Program-made: the position numbers and the translations under genes
The notes under the pieces: model-generated
The model's input: only the letters and a program-made list of their open reading frames with translations
Databases searched by the model: none
Told to the model about the DNA's origin: nothing
Shown: one piece after another, positions 1 through 9,808 of the stretch
Layout of the letters: each line of letters begins with the position of its first letter
How positions within the stretch are numbered: the stretch's first letter is position 1
Origin: Turbatrix aceti
Lineage: Eukaryota > Nematoda > Chromadorea > Rhabditida > Panagrolaimidae
Assembly: GCA_963969345.1 (NCBI GenBank)
Contig: OZ017768.1
Coordinates: 8,146,718 to 8,210,717 of the forward strand
DNA: 64,000 nucleotides
Direction of reading: 5' to 3'

Positions 1-56
1 GAGCATGCATTTTATTTATCACATTATTTAAACAGTTTTTCAATCATAAATCGAAA

Positions 57-215
57 TTATCCAAATAGCATGGCAATGTTCTTACCGACATCCATTCCAA
101 CTTTCAAAGCACCGACTCCGAGTTTAAGACTATCATCCAGAAGATCGTCAGAGTCGGCGAAAGCTGTCGTCGTAAAGAAAGCAACGAGAAGGAGGATGGT
201 GAACAGGCACTGCAT
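57..215 (-). CDS. Small secreted peptide, transposon-rearranged copy
   Basis: Single-exon ORF of 52 residues. From residue 4 it is nearly identical to the intact paralogue on the other strand at 1603-1755: shared hydrophobic signal peptide ending TTAFA, then an acidic start (DSDDLL) and a Gly/Leu/Val-rich body. An AATAAA signal lies 40 bp past the stop (11-16). The copy is cut by the element at 208-1153: the original start (MNFLFT) remains beyond the element near 1154-1167, and the first two codons plus part of the third used here (ATG CAG TGC) come from the element end. By chance that end supplies an in-frame ATG, so the ORF is open but separated from its own promoter. Expression is unknown. 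The C-terminal third also differs from the paralogue (DVGKNIAMLFG against DLLGGLFLG). Function not recognised. Confidence 0.6.
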   Translation of the reverse strand: MQCLFTILLLVAFFTTTAFADSDDLLDDSLKLGVGALKVGMDVGKNIAMLFG

Positions 216-1153
216 GCGCCTTCCCCTTATTTTTTATCAATAGAGCGCGCGCGTGCATTTTCAGAGAGAGTCATGTTCAAAAAAAGATCCTGCAGCCCGT
301 AATAGAGTTTTTTGCTTACGATCACTTGGATATGTTTGGGCATGTCCCAAAGATTGTTTTAAGCCACTCGCGGCTCCTGTAGGATTTTTTTGGGCAATGC
401 TGGAGGCATTGAAAGATCATGAAACTTCGAAGTGCCGTAACTCACTAAAACCCTTGCCGATTTTGAAAAACTCTCTATCACGCTTTTCATTATGCCGAAA
501 AGAATCAGTATGCAAAACAGGTGGCACCAAAATATGCGCGTATTCGATTTACATCAAAAATTAGATTACCAGCTTAGAAATGCGCACGCGGTGAAACATT
601 AGTGAAAAAAAGTTTATTATGATCATTGTAATTAATAAAAACTAAAAAAAGTCAAATAAAAACAAAAAAATCAGAAGGTGAAAAAGTGGTGCCCTTTCAG
701 ATTTGGACTGATCGCCGAGTTTATTCGTTGGCGGAACCCCAAGAGAGTCCGCTATTGCAAAGCGCGTGCGCATTTCTAAGCTGGTAAACCAGTGGTAATC
801 TAATTTTTGATGTAAATCGAATACGCGCATATTTTGGTGCCACCTGTTTTGCATACTGATTCTTTTCGGCATAATGAAAAGCGTGATAGAGAGTTTTTCA
901 AAATCGGCAAGGGTTTTGGTGAGTTACGGCACTTCGAAGTTTCATGATCTTTCAATGCCTCCAGCACTGCCCAGAAAAATCCTACAGAAGCCGTGAGGGG
1001 CTTAAAACAATCTTTGGGACATGCCCAAACATATCCAAGTGATCGTAAGCAAAAAACTCTATTACGGGCTGCAGGATCTTTTTTTGAACAGAACTCCTTG
1101 CACACTCGCGCGCGCGTCTTTTTCTCTTGTTTGATAGAAAGGCGCATGCAGTG
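208..1153. mobile_element. Foldback (long-TIR) MITE in a peptide gene
   Basis: The ends CACTGCATGCGCC (208-220) and GGCGCATGCAGTG (1141-1153) are perfect 13-bp inverted repeats. Behind them arms of about 350 bp (to about 590, and from about 770) are inverted copies of each other with scattered differences. The direct repeat GTGAACAGG flanks the insertion (199-207 and 1151-1159); depending on where the TIR is taken to end, the target duplication is 6 to 9 bp. The empty site is visible in the paralogue at 1603-1755, where GTGAACAGG (minus strand) occurs once. No transposase ORF is evident. A long-TIR element with a 9-bp duplication would fit a Mutator-like derivative, but the superfamily is inferred. 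Confidence 0.85.
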
Positions 1154-1167
1154 AACAGGAAGTTCAT
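1154..1167 (-). pseudogene. Orphaned 5' end of the interrupted peptide gene
   Basis: The original ATG and the next few codons (MNFL, then FT read into the element) sit here directly below an intact promoter arm. The rest of the gene lies 940 bp away at 57-207. Transcripts from this start would run into the foldback element and read a chimeric frame, so this is the broken half of the gene. Confidence 0.7.
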
Positions 1168-1209
1168 TGTAGACAGGATGTATCCAAAAGATATGGAATT
1201 GTGAAAACT

Positions 1210-1224
1210 GAGCTCGTATTTATG
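1210..1224 (-). promoter_or_regulatory. TATA-like box, broken peptide gene
   Basis: Reads CATAAATACGAGCTC on the minus strand, with its 5' end 57 bp before the ATG at 1167. The same 15-mer recurs before the other peptide genes with one or no mismatch. Confidence 0.6.
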
Positions 1225-1541
1225 CCCGCAGAAGTTCAACAATTTTGCTGTCACATCCGCAAAGTGCTTTTTCCCATGTACAAGACCGATGGGATTTTTA
1301 CAAATTTCACAGAAATTGGAGTGCTTTACTGAGAAACTCTCAAGTTTACAGTAAGGCAAAACGATACAAACTTCTGCAAAATCTGCAGAATATGGGAATG
1401 CAGGAAAAGTCCGACTGTAAACTTGAGAGTTTCTCATCAAAGCACTCCGATTTCTGTGAAATTTGTAAAAATCCCATCGGTTCTTACCTGGGAAAAGAGC
1501 ATTTTGCGGATGTGACAGCAAAATTGTTGAACTTTTGCGAA

Positions 1542-1556
1542 CATAAATACGCGCTC
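1542..1556 (+). promoter_or_regulatory. TATA-like box, intact peptide gene
   Basis: CATAAATACGCGCTC, 61 bp before the ATG at 1603. It differs at one base from the boxes at 1210-1224 and 2584-2598, and the spacing is conserved among the three genes. Confidence 0.6.
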
Positions 1557-1602
1557 TGTTTTCACAATTCCATATATTTTGGATACATACATCCTGTCAA
1601 CA

Positions 1603-1755
1603 ATGAACTTCCTGTTCACCATCCTCCTCCTCGTTGCCTTCTTTACGACGACAGCTTTCGCCGACTCTGACGATCTTCTGAAAGATGGTCTTGATCTCGG
1701 AGTCGGTGCTTTGAAAGTTGGAAAGGACTTGCTTGGCGGCCTTTTCTTGGGCTGA
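1603..1755 (+). CDS. Small secreted amphipathic peptide
   Basis: Single-exon gene for a 50-residue protein: a signal peptide of about 20 residues (MNFLFTILLLVAFFTTTAFA) and a mature peptide of about 30 residues that begins DSDDLL and is rich in Gly, Leu, Val and Asp with three Lys and no Cys. Mature net charge is about -3, so it is not a classical cationic antimicrobial peptide, although the small size, secretion and Gly/Leu repeats recall amphipathic-helix defence peptides. AATAAA at 1796-1801 lies 41 bp past the stop. It has a TATA-like box, a mirror-image partner gene (57-215 plus 1154-1167) and a more distant paralogue at 2640. No family was recognised; secretion is well supported, function is not. 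Confidence 0.7.
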   Translation: MNFLFTILLLVAFFTTTAFADSDDLLKDGLDLGVGALKVGKDLLGGLFLG

Positions 1756-2179
1756 CTTTGATTCATAATTGAAAAACTGTTTAAATAATGTGATAAATAA
1801 AATGCAAGTTCAAATTTCGTGAATGTATACAAAATTTACCGTAAACATCCAGTATCACCAGTATCTTCGAATCAGGGTTGGGGTTTGCATTATTTCGTGT
1901 TTGTCAGCAAATTTAATATTTTTCTGTTTGTTTGCAAAAAAGTCAGAACAGATAAAACACACAAGTTGCGGTAATTTTGGTCAGAACTGTCAAAATCATC
2001 AAATTCAGACTTGCTTGTGTCAAAAACACAAAAATAAGCGAATCTATGTGTTCTGTCGCTGCTGTATTTTGCCGTTTTTTTAGTCAAAATGTCAGATGAG
2101 GTTAGTTGTTGTCGATTCTTCTATATTGTTTATCTCGGTGATTTTAGGTCATCAAGGCGAGCGCCGCAACAAAAATCGA
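1756..2179. other. Intergenic, no gene seen
   Basis: Holds the 3' UTR of the peptide gene up to about 1801, then A+T-rich DNA. In the head-to-head layout a minus-strand peptide gene would be expected to end here, fed by the promoter-like arm at 2180-2310, but no signal-peptide ORF remains. Confidence 0.5.
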
Positions 2180-2310
2180 GAGCATGTATTTAAGCTCCTA
2201 GAAGGTCAAAAATTTTGCGTTCACATCCGCAAAGTGCTTTTTCCGATGTACAAAACTAATGGAATTTTGACCAATTTTTCAGAAATCGTAGTGCTTTGAT
2301 GAGAAACTCT
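2180..2310 (-). promoter_or_regulatory. Third copy of the peptide promoter arm, without its gene
   Basis: Closely matches 1210-1352 in the same orientation: a TATTTAAGCTC remnant of the TATA-like box, the block CACATCCGCAAAGTGC, and the TAGTGCTTTGATGAGAAACTC block. It faces left, where no peptide ORF survives. With the plus-facing promoter at about 2480-2639 it appears to be the left half of a second head-to-head unit. Confidence 0.55.
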
Positions 2311-2583
2311 GATGTTTGCAGAATGTACGCAAAGTGCGATCACGAAAAATTTATTGAGTTCCTAAAAACAGTTTTTTTGTTATTGCATTTTTGGTTCTAA
2401 TATTTTTTGGAATTCCATTTGGTGACTTTAACAGTACTGAAACCTTGAAAAGTTGTGAAATTTGATGAAGAAAGAGGGGGCTAATGGGTCTCCCGTGAAT
2501 GCACTTCGCAAAATCTGCAGAATTCCACTTTGAATGTGGGAAAATAATGTTTTGCAGAAAACATTATACTGTACTCCAGAGCA

Positions 2584-2598
2584 CATAAATACGAGCTC
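2584..2598 (+). promoter_or_regulatory. TATA-like box, third peptide gene
   Basis: CATAAATACGAGCTC, 56 bp before the ATG at 2640; identical to the box of the broken gene (minus strand, 1210-1224). Confidence 0.6.
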
Positions 2599-2639
2599 AG
2601 TGCAACCATTCCGTATCACTTAGATTCACCTTGTCTACA

Positions 2640-2768
2640 ATGCAGTTCCTTCTCGCTGTCCTTCTTCTCTTCGCCCTCGTCGGCACATCTGTTCAATTAC
2701 CTTTCGAGATTGCCGAAGTAGGTGCCGAATTACTCACCGGCTTACTTGGTTCACTTTTCGACAAATAA
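2640..2768 (+). CDS. Small secreted peptide, diverged paralogue
   Basis: Single-exon ORF of 42 residues. The N-terminal 18-20 residues (MQFLLAVLLLFALVGTS) form a signal peptide. The mature part is short and acidic (LPFEIAEVGAELL, then TGLLGSLFDK), Leu/Gly-rich and cysteine-free, sharing general character and the GLLG/LLGG element with the peptides at 57-215 and 1603-1755, but little direct identity. AATAAA at 2822-2827 lies 54 bp after the stop. The conserved TATA-like box and upstream blocks tie it to the same family. Function unknown. Confidence 0.6.
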   Translation: MQFLLAVLLLFALVGTSVQLPFEIAEVGAELLTGLLGSLFDK

Positions 2769-3012
2769 TTTCTGGTTTTCTTCCAATTCTCTAAAATAAT
2801 TTTTGAATGCTGTGTGGGATAAATAAATGAAATGAATGCATGCCTTGAGTGAAAACAGTTTGTCAGAATGTGTTGAAACGGCATCGTTACGAAAAGCATT
2901 CGCGTATCTGAAAGCATCAATGCAACTTTGATTGTCTCACCGCAACTCTTGTACTGTGTAGTGCCAAAACCCACGTTTGTTTCCTTTCGCCGCGACATAA
3001 TTTTTCTAAATC

Positions 3013-3087
3013 ATGCAAAACCGTGAACTACTGAAAATCGTGCACGATCAGCGTGCCGACAAAGTCGTCGACCTTCCACGCGTGTGA
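3013..3087 (+). CDS. uORF overlapping the start of the next gene
   Basis: A 24-codon ORF (begins MQNRELLKIVHD) whose stop overlaps the ATG of the following gene by one base (TGATG, 3085-3089). This arrangement can couple termination of a uORF to reinitiation. It could be regulatory rather than a made peptide, and it matters only if transcription begins upstream of 3013, which the sequence alone does not show. Confidence 0.35.
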   Translation: MQNRELLKIVHDQRADKVVDLPRV

Positions 3088-5641
3088 TGCGCACTATTTC
3101 GAGGCAGTCGTCCGAGCATACGCCTTCCCTGCTGTCGACCTCTCCCGGTCGCGCACCCAAGACTATTCGACGTCGCGATTCCAAGCATCTGCTTCCGTCG
3201 TCTTCGCTGCGCACCTGTCGTTCGAGGTCAAATTCGATCGAGAGGATCGACATCTCCGTGACCTACGGTGTGCCCTTTAAACGACTTCGTCCAAAAACCC
3301 CCGAAATGGCGGATCCGTCCAACTCCCGACCTTCTGTGTCGTCATCGAGCAAGGGGGTTCGGCAGACGTCCAAGACTGTGAGCGTTGTGTCTGAACAGCG
3401 GACAATCACTTCGTCGTCATCCAGCATGCCCGCGGGCACTTCTGCGTCCAACTACGGCAAACCAACTTCTGATCCGGCAGTCGCGTGGGTTTTTTTGGAA
3501 AGTAGAGGGGTAGAATTGATTTTTGGGATTTCAGGAGGTTAAATTTACCTAAAAACATCATTGATCAGCTCGAACAGCTTGTTGCCACGAAACCAAAGTC
3601 TGGAAACAAAGATGTCGATCCTGATGCTCCGACGACGGGTATGAGGACCCGATTTGTCACCTGTTTCATTTTTCTGGTGACTTTTGGTCTTGTAAAGTAT
3701 GTTTTTTTTTTGAAAAACGACAAAAAGTTACGTAAACCAGTTTTAAAAAGGTCTCAGCGCGAATTTGTAAGCATACGGTGCATTGGCGCAAATTTGAAAA
3801 CCCTTGTGTCTTATAACGAAAATTGAAAAATTCGTGTTGAGACTTGCAATTACGGTACTCTGAACATAAAATTCACTAATCTAATGCGGGTCTCAGCGCG
3901 AATTTGTAGGCATAGCGCAAATTTAAAATTTTTAAGTATCCTGAAGCGAAATTGCTAAAATTCGTTTTGAGACTTACAATCAAGGCATAAAATCCGGCCG
4001 GCCGGCCGCAAAAGCCGGCACGGCCGGCCGGCCGCGGCCGGCTGCGGGCCGGCTTTTCGATTCAAGGCCGGCCGAAAAAGCCGGAAAAATATTCGAAAGT
4101 TGATTTTTTTCGCAAACAGTATGATTTTCTGACGTTTTTGTGCATCATTCGTCTTTTTTTTTACTTTTTACGACAGGGGAATTTATTATTATGCATTTTT
4201 CCATAATATTAGGTTGTTTCCAAAATTTTTTTTTCCAAATTTGGTCAAATTTTGCGAAAATAACCCTAAAATAAAGCACGAAAATTTTTTTCAAAAAATA
4301 GGCCGCGGCCGCGGCCGGCCCGGCTTCGGCCTGAAAATTTAGGCCGGCCGCAAGCCGGCCGGCGGCCTGATTTTTAGGCCGGTTTTATGCCTTGCTTACA
4401 ATTACGATATTCTAAACATAATTCGTTGCTTTCCGATATTTTTTACTCAAAACCAAAATTTCAGCGTTCTTCTCGAAAACTTTTCACTGGATTCTCTCTT
4501 TACTGGCATCCTCGCCGTCTCCTACAGCGCTTTTCTCTGCACCTGGCACTACTTACACTCGACTGGTCTCACCCGTCAGCGACGAGCCTACTTTGACGAA
4601 GGCAACGTGCTCGCGACGTACAAAGTCCACGATCGAGAGTTCGGCCACCTCTTCAACCCCGAACCCGACACTCCCGGCTGCTGTGGGCCTCCGCCGAAGC
4701 CAGGCGATCCAAACTTTGTCGCCCAACCCGTCAAGGTTGTCGGAAACGACCTTCTGGCTCAGTACAAGGCTCCGCCCGTGGCAATGGCGGAGTTCAGCGA
4801 TCCCAATGCCCAGTCGCACTACGGCAACATGTATGCCAACATCAAGAGGATCAATCAGGAGATGCAGTTGCTTGACGATGCTAACAAGGCAAATCAGGAT
4901 GCCGGAATCACCTATTGTGGAAGTGGTCCGAGTGAGTTGATTTTTTTTGGGGATTTCAGGTATTGGTAAAATTTTTTTTGTTTTTTTTTGGGTTTTTTTG
5001 TAATTCTTTTTGATATTTTTTTCATTTTTCGTTATTTTAAAAATTTGTCATTTTTCAATTTTTTTTCAAATCCTAACTTGTTTTTACTTCTTTTTTTGTT
5101 TTTTTTTCAATTTTTGTCATTTTTACAATTCTTTCAATTTTTTTTCATTTTTTTAATTACAATTTTTCATTTTTTTTTGTTTTTTTTCAACTTTTTGTCA
5201 TTTTTCAATTTTTTTCAATGACAAAAAATTGAAAAAAAGATTTTTTTAACTTTTTCAATTTTTCAATTTTCTTGATTTTTTTGATTTTTTTTTTGATTTT
5301 TTTTTGCATTTTTCATATTTTTTTTTGTTTATCATATTTTTTTTGATTCAAACTTCAATTTTTTTGCACTTGCACGTTTCAGACAAAACTGGATCTCAAA
5401 AATTTATTCCTGCCGATATCCCTCTCTCCGGCAAAGCTCCTTCCAAACCCCACTCTCACTCTCACTCACACTCGCACGATCACGGTAACCCCTCACCTGC
5501 ACCCGGTCCAAACCCGAACTCGAAACCGCCCTAACCACCCAACTTTTAATTTTTTTAGTCAATGAATTTTATCACTCAAAAATTTCAGACGGCGGAATGA
5601 AGTTGGATTTTGTAAATATAAGTAGTATGCACAACAGATGA
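3087..5641 (+). CDS. Unrecognised two-TM protein with His-rich tail
   Basis: Five coding exons fit in phase: 3087-3484, 3535-3696, 4465-4931, 5383-5484, 5589-5641 (393 aa). The N-terminal 130 residues are Ser/Arg-rich and probably disordered. Two hydrophobic segments follow close together (around MRTRFVTCFIFLVTFG and FTGILAVSYSAFLCTWHYL), then a soluble region of about 150 residues with a CCGPPPKPGD stretch and a helical IKRINQEMQLLDDANKAN segment. The C terminus has HSHSHSHSHDH. If the last intron is retained, the ORF instead ends at 5534 with a Pro-rich tail (NPSPAPGPNPNSKPP). I do not recognise the family; the paired segments suggest a hairpin membrane anchor. It converges on the PTR gene, with only 34 bp between stop codons. 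Confidence 0.65.
3981..4394. mobile_element. hAT-like MITE, GGCCGG-rich
   Basis: Ends CAAGGCATAAAA (3981-3992) and TTTTATGCCTTG (4383-4394) are inverted repeats, followed inward by GGCCGG-rich blocks on both sides, with an A+T-rich centre. The 8-bp target duplication CTTACAAT is perfect (3973-3980 and 4395-4402). An 8-bp duplication and ends starting CA fit a non-autonomous hAT element. It lies in the second intron of the two-TM gene. Confidence 0.85.
4975..5375 (+). repeat. T-rich low-complexity intron
   Basis: Almost continuous runs of T with scattered TTTTTCAA words, filling the intron between exons 4465-4931 and 5383-5484. Strong strand asymmetry, no coding potential. Confidence 0.7.
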
Positions 5642-5675
5642 TAGTCCCGTGACGATAATTTCCTTTTTTGCGTTC

Positions 5676-8600
5676 TCAATGCGATTTCGTTTCCGTGAGG
5701 CTACTGACCGACGGACTTCCGACAAAATCAGACGCAAACGTGCGAACGATGACGGGAAGCAGGCAGACGCCGTGGAAGAGACCGGTCGCGACGACGAGGA
5801 TGTTGGTGCGCGCGAACATGCGTACGGCGTTGGAGGGCACGAGCATCATGACGATGATCGCCAGCAGCGTCGAGATGCCAGCCTGCACCACCGGCCAGCC
5901 GATGGCGCCTAGGGCATCGCGGATGCGTTCATCCGGGTCGGTTTCGGCAGAACGGTAGATACGGTAGCCGACGTGGGTGGCGAAGTCGATGCACAGGCCG
6001 ATTGACATCTGGAATTTAGTTTTTGGTAGGGTTGTTCAAATTTATTTTCTGCTTTGGCATTTTTGAAAACAAAATCGCTTTCTTCGATTTCCCTTTTGAT
6101 TTAAAAATAAAAAATACTAGGTCAAAAAAAATTTTATTTCATTTTTTTAAAATAAAAATAATTTTTTTTTTAAATTTAATTTTCAATTTTTTTTTACAAT
6201 TTGTATTTTGCATTTAGACCTCAAAAAGTTTCTAAAATTTCCATTTTCAAATTAGATTCGGTTTACAAAATTAGCGGGTTTTTTTTCAGTTTCGACCAAT
6301 TTTTCGGCAAAATTGGTCGTTAAAATGGACCAAAACGTCAAACAAATTTTTGTTGCTGTCAAAAAAAATCTTACCAAAATATTGACGACAGTTGTGGGAT
6401 CCAGATCAGCTCCCCAAAGCGACAGGTACCCAGCAACGCCAATGTCCATCGAAACGAGCGTGAACGTAACCCAGAAGACGATTTGGCTGTTTGCGATGAA
6501 AAGGATGCACACGATGATCATGGCAATGATGGCTGTGCCCAACGAACTGAGAGTCGTGCTCTTGAGTTCCAACATTTGATCTGAGAAAAAGTTATTCTCG
6601 TCGAAGACCAGTGCCTTAAACTGGGGATATCGGGCCGTGATGTTTCGCCATTCGAGGAGCAGCGCCGTCCGCGCATTCCAATCCGGGATCTTGAACGCCG
6701 TTGTGAAGTAGAATTTCTCGACGTACTGCTTTCCGGGCTAAAAAAACCAGAAACAATTAAAACCACAAAAAAACAGTTAAAAAAATTCGAACCCTATTAG
6801 GATTGTCAGCCCACTTGATGAACGACTTCCACTGCCGGTTGAACGAGATGCCGAGGAATGATTTGAGTGTTTCGTAGAAGTTTTCGTTGTCGTCAGCGAA
6901 GTACTGTCGGTAGTTGTTGAATTCGCGGAGCCAGAGGGCGGTTGAGTTGGATCCCATAGAGTAGGGCGTTTTTTCGAGGTCTTCGATCAGCGTCATCATG
7001 ATTTCCATCTAAAACGGAGTTTGTTTATCATAACTGACAAAAAATAAAAAAATAAATGTTACAATTTTTTTCCTAGGATTTCGATTTTTGGATCAAAAAA
7101 CCTAAAAATTTATTAATTATTTTTTTGAACATTTCTGGAGCGTAATTCTTTTTTTTTCTTTTTTCGAAACAAAAAAATTCTTTCTTTGAACAAAAAATAG
7201 TCAAAATATAGTTTTTGATATTTTAGGTCAAAGAGTCAAAAATATCTAAAAGTGTCCGAATTAATTTTTTCGAACATTTTTTGAACTGGAGTTATAAAAT
7301 TAAAATAAAAAGAGTAATTTGTGAATTTGATCTTTATTGTCGGTACCTAACATTTGATTTTTCGTCCTAAAATCCTAAAAAAATGTTCGAATTTTGTTTT
7401 TCGGGTATTTTTAAACCTCCAAACATTTGAACATTTTTGGACCTACCTAAAAACTCAAAATGTCAATTAAAGCTTAAAATGCCAATCAAAAAAGTTTAAC
7501 GCAATAATTAAAATGTTTTTGATTCACTCACAAGTTCGGGATAAGTGCTGAAATCCGGCGCACTGTTGACGTAAACCCTTCCAACGACGCCTTCAGCCCA
7601 TATCCTGCTTTCGGCCATTTTGAGGTAGTACGTCAGAGGCGAGTCATCGACCAGTAACCTGCTAGGCGTCAGATTCGGTGAAAGTTTGCTGCATCCGTAG
7701 AACGCGGTCATGATGTACGCAATGTAGATGAAAATAATCCCGATTCTGGTTGACGGCTTGCATAGGAACGGTGCGATTCTGTCCGCGAATAAGGAATGCG
7801 TCGGAGAGACGAAATTCGTCGTCCTGGACAGAGCGATGGATTGCTTGTCCATCTGACGCCAGACGAAGAGGCAGTGATAGCCTGCGGCTTCTCGCTTTCC
7901 GCCCAGGGCCATGACGGCGGCGAAGAAGGTCACCTGGTAGAACCAGTCGAAAGCGACCGCCACCGCGATGAATTTGCAGAAGATGGAAATCGCAGGAGTA
8001 GCCGAGAATGTGCCGATGCCGAATGAGAGGACAGAGGTGATAGATGTAACCGAAATCGCCGCTCCGGCTTCTTCGAGAGCCAGCGCGGTTCTTTTCGCCG
8101 GGGATAAGTTTCGTTTCGTGTCTTGCCACGCCCCGAGCATAACGTACGTATCGTCGACGCCGATGGCAAACGCGAGGAAGGGCATGACGGTCACCTGGGA
8201 AATATACGGTATGCCGAGGGAAAATAGGAGTCCCGAAGCCGAACAAATCGCCAGCGAGGAGGTAAAAATGCCCATCAGCGCCTCGATTGGCTTGGACGTG
8301 ATCCAGTCTCCCGACATGCAGGAGCCAACTGTGAAGCTGACGAGCAGGAAGACGGTCAGGGAGATGAAAGGGAAGGTATAAGTCGTGTTTTTGGTCATTT
8401 CGTCCTTCAAGATGGATAGACTGAACATTGCGGAGCGTAGGATGTCGGATCGGTCGGCTAGGGTGTCCTTGAGGGATTTTTCGACCGCCTCGCAGACTTC
8501 TTCGGATTTCATCTGAAATTATAAGGGATATTAGGATTATTTTTAGGTTTAGGATAAATATAGAAAATTTTTGGATGGCATTTTTTTGGTTGTTTTCCTA

Positions 8601-9808
8601 ATTTTTTGTTTTTCTTTGGTTACAAAACCGAAAATTAGGTAACAATAACAAAAAAATAGTTCAAAATTTCGGAGATTTGTAGGAACGTTTTAGGTTTAGG
8701 TAAAATCTGGAAAATTTTCGGATGGCGCTTTTTATCAATCCGCTGTTTTCCAAACCGTTTTTCGTAATTTTTCGGCAACCAAACCAAAAATTAGGTAAAA
8801 ACTGGATAAAAAACGTCGTTTGAAAGTTCCTAGATTTGAGCTATTTAGAATCGATCAACAAACCTCTCCAACAGCCGAAATATGATAGACCAAATGGATC
8901 ATCTCGACGACCTTCAAATTAGCGTGATCTTCATCCAGCTGAACACCGTACAAATTGGTAGGCAGGAAAAATTTGTTCTCGAAAAACTTCATGACCGGCC
9001 AATCGAGTCGAACTCGGGGATCATGCTTGAGCTTGGTGCTGAAGAAGACGTCGAAGAAGATGAAGACGGGAGCGTTGCTGATCGGGCACAACTCAAGTAG
9101 GGCGCAGACATCCGTGCCGAAGTTGTGCTCTTCGCCTCGGAGCGTGATGGTCATGTTGTGCTGCACGAAGCGGTCAAAATCCCGCACAGCATCTGCGACT
9201 TCCTTGCGCAGCATGTTGGGATCACCGTCGGCGGCTTCGAGTGCTACGGCTATGTAGGACGTGTTGACAGAGTCCCCGCTGAAGGCCTGGTGGATTTGGT
9301 ACTCAAATCGGGATTGAGAATTATCTGGGGAGTACAGGAAGCGGAGATCATCCTGTAAAAATGTAGGTGAAAAAAAAACAACAAATTATTGATGGCGCAT
9401 TATTTTTTATTTGTCCTAAAAAAATAATACAAAAAATGGCGACTCAAGGAAAATGAAACAAATTGAATTAAAATCCGGGTCACAACAGAGGAAAACAAAA
9501 ATGACCAACACCAACAAAAAAATCAAAACTCACAGAAATAGTCATATTGAAAATGCCCATAGTGAGGATGAGTGTCAAAATGAGAGGTCCAAAGATGAAT
9601 GGCCTTGGATGCCTGCTTATGAACAACCCGTATCTGCAAGCCATCTCCAATGAATCAACCAACCCCGATGAAAAAAAAAGAGTGGCGATTGACGATCGAT
9701 ACATAGATCAACATCGACGCCCCCACCACTCTTTTTTTTAACTCACCTGTAGAAGCATCTCGCGAGGAAATCCTGAAGGATGCCAAAGGGATTCACCGAG
9801 AAAGCCAT
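5676..9808 (-). CDS. Patched-related (PTR) sterol-sensing-domain protein
   Basis: Seven exons join in phase to 847 aa: 9747-9808, 9534-9633, 8864-9352, 7532-8512, 6793-7008, 6375-6737, 5676-6008. After a short cytoplasmic N terminus (MAFSVNPFGILQDFLARCFYR) comes TM1 (ISRHPRPFIFGPLILTLIL), a large extracellular loop, and a sterol-sensing/RND bundle containing the conserved GVDDTYVMLGAW segment after TM4. A second loop and a second bundle follow, the latter with the matching GLCIDFATHVGYRI element. Length and order match nematode PTR proteins, Patched relatives without a known Hedgehog input that act in cuticle, moulting and membrane traffic. The acidic pair in GVDD is retained, as in RND transporters. 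Which PTR member it is cannot be told here. Confidence 0.9.

Larger units (their letters stand above)
1169..1602. promoter_or_regulatory. Palindromic bidirectional promoter of the peptide gene pair
   Basis: Two arms, about 1169-1352 and 1415-1602, are inverted copies of each other around a short unique centre. Each leads into a peptide start codon, so the two genes were divergently driven by mirror-image promoters. Shared blocks include CACATCCGCAAAGTGC (and its inverse GCGGATGTGACAGC), an AGAAACTCTCAAG block near the centre, and a TATA-like box about 60 bp before each ATG. The left promoter now drives the broken copy. Confidence 0.75.

Noticed and set aside
642..872. FAIADSLGVPPTN-like translation in the foldback element, with a similar FAIADAFGVRTTH at 23815-24003
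   Set aside because: The two short translations look alike and could be a helix-turn-helix remnant of a transposase, but the match is about 12 residues and I could not extend it.
982..1521. 179-codon minus-strand ORF over the peptide promoter and element
   Set aside because: It reads through promoter sequence, the broken gene start and one arm of the foldback element; only the few MNFLFT codons have meaning.
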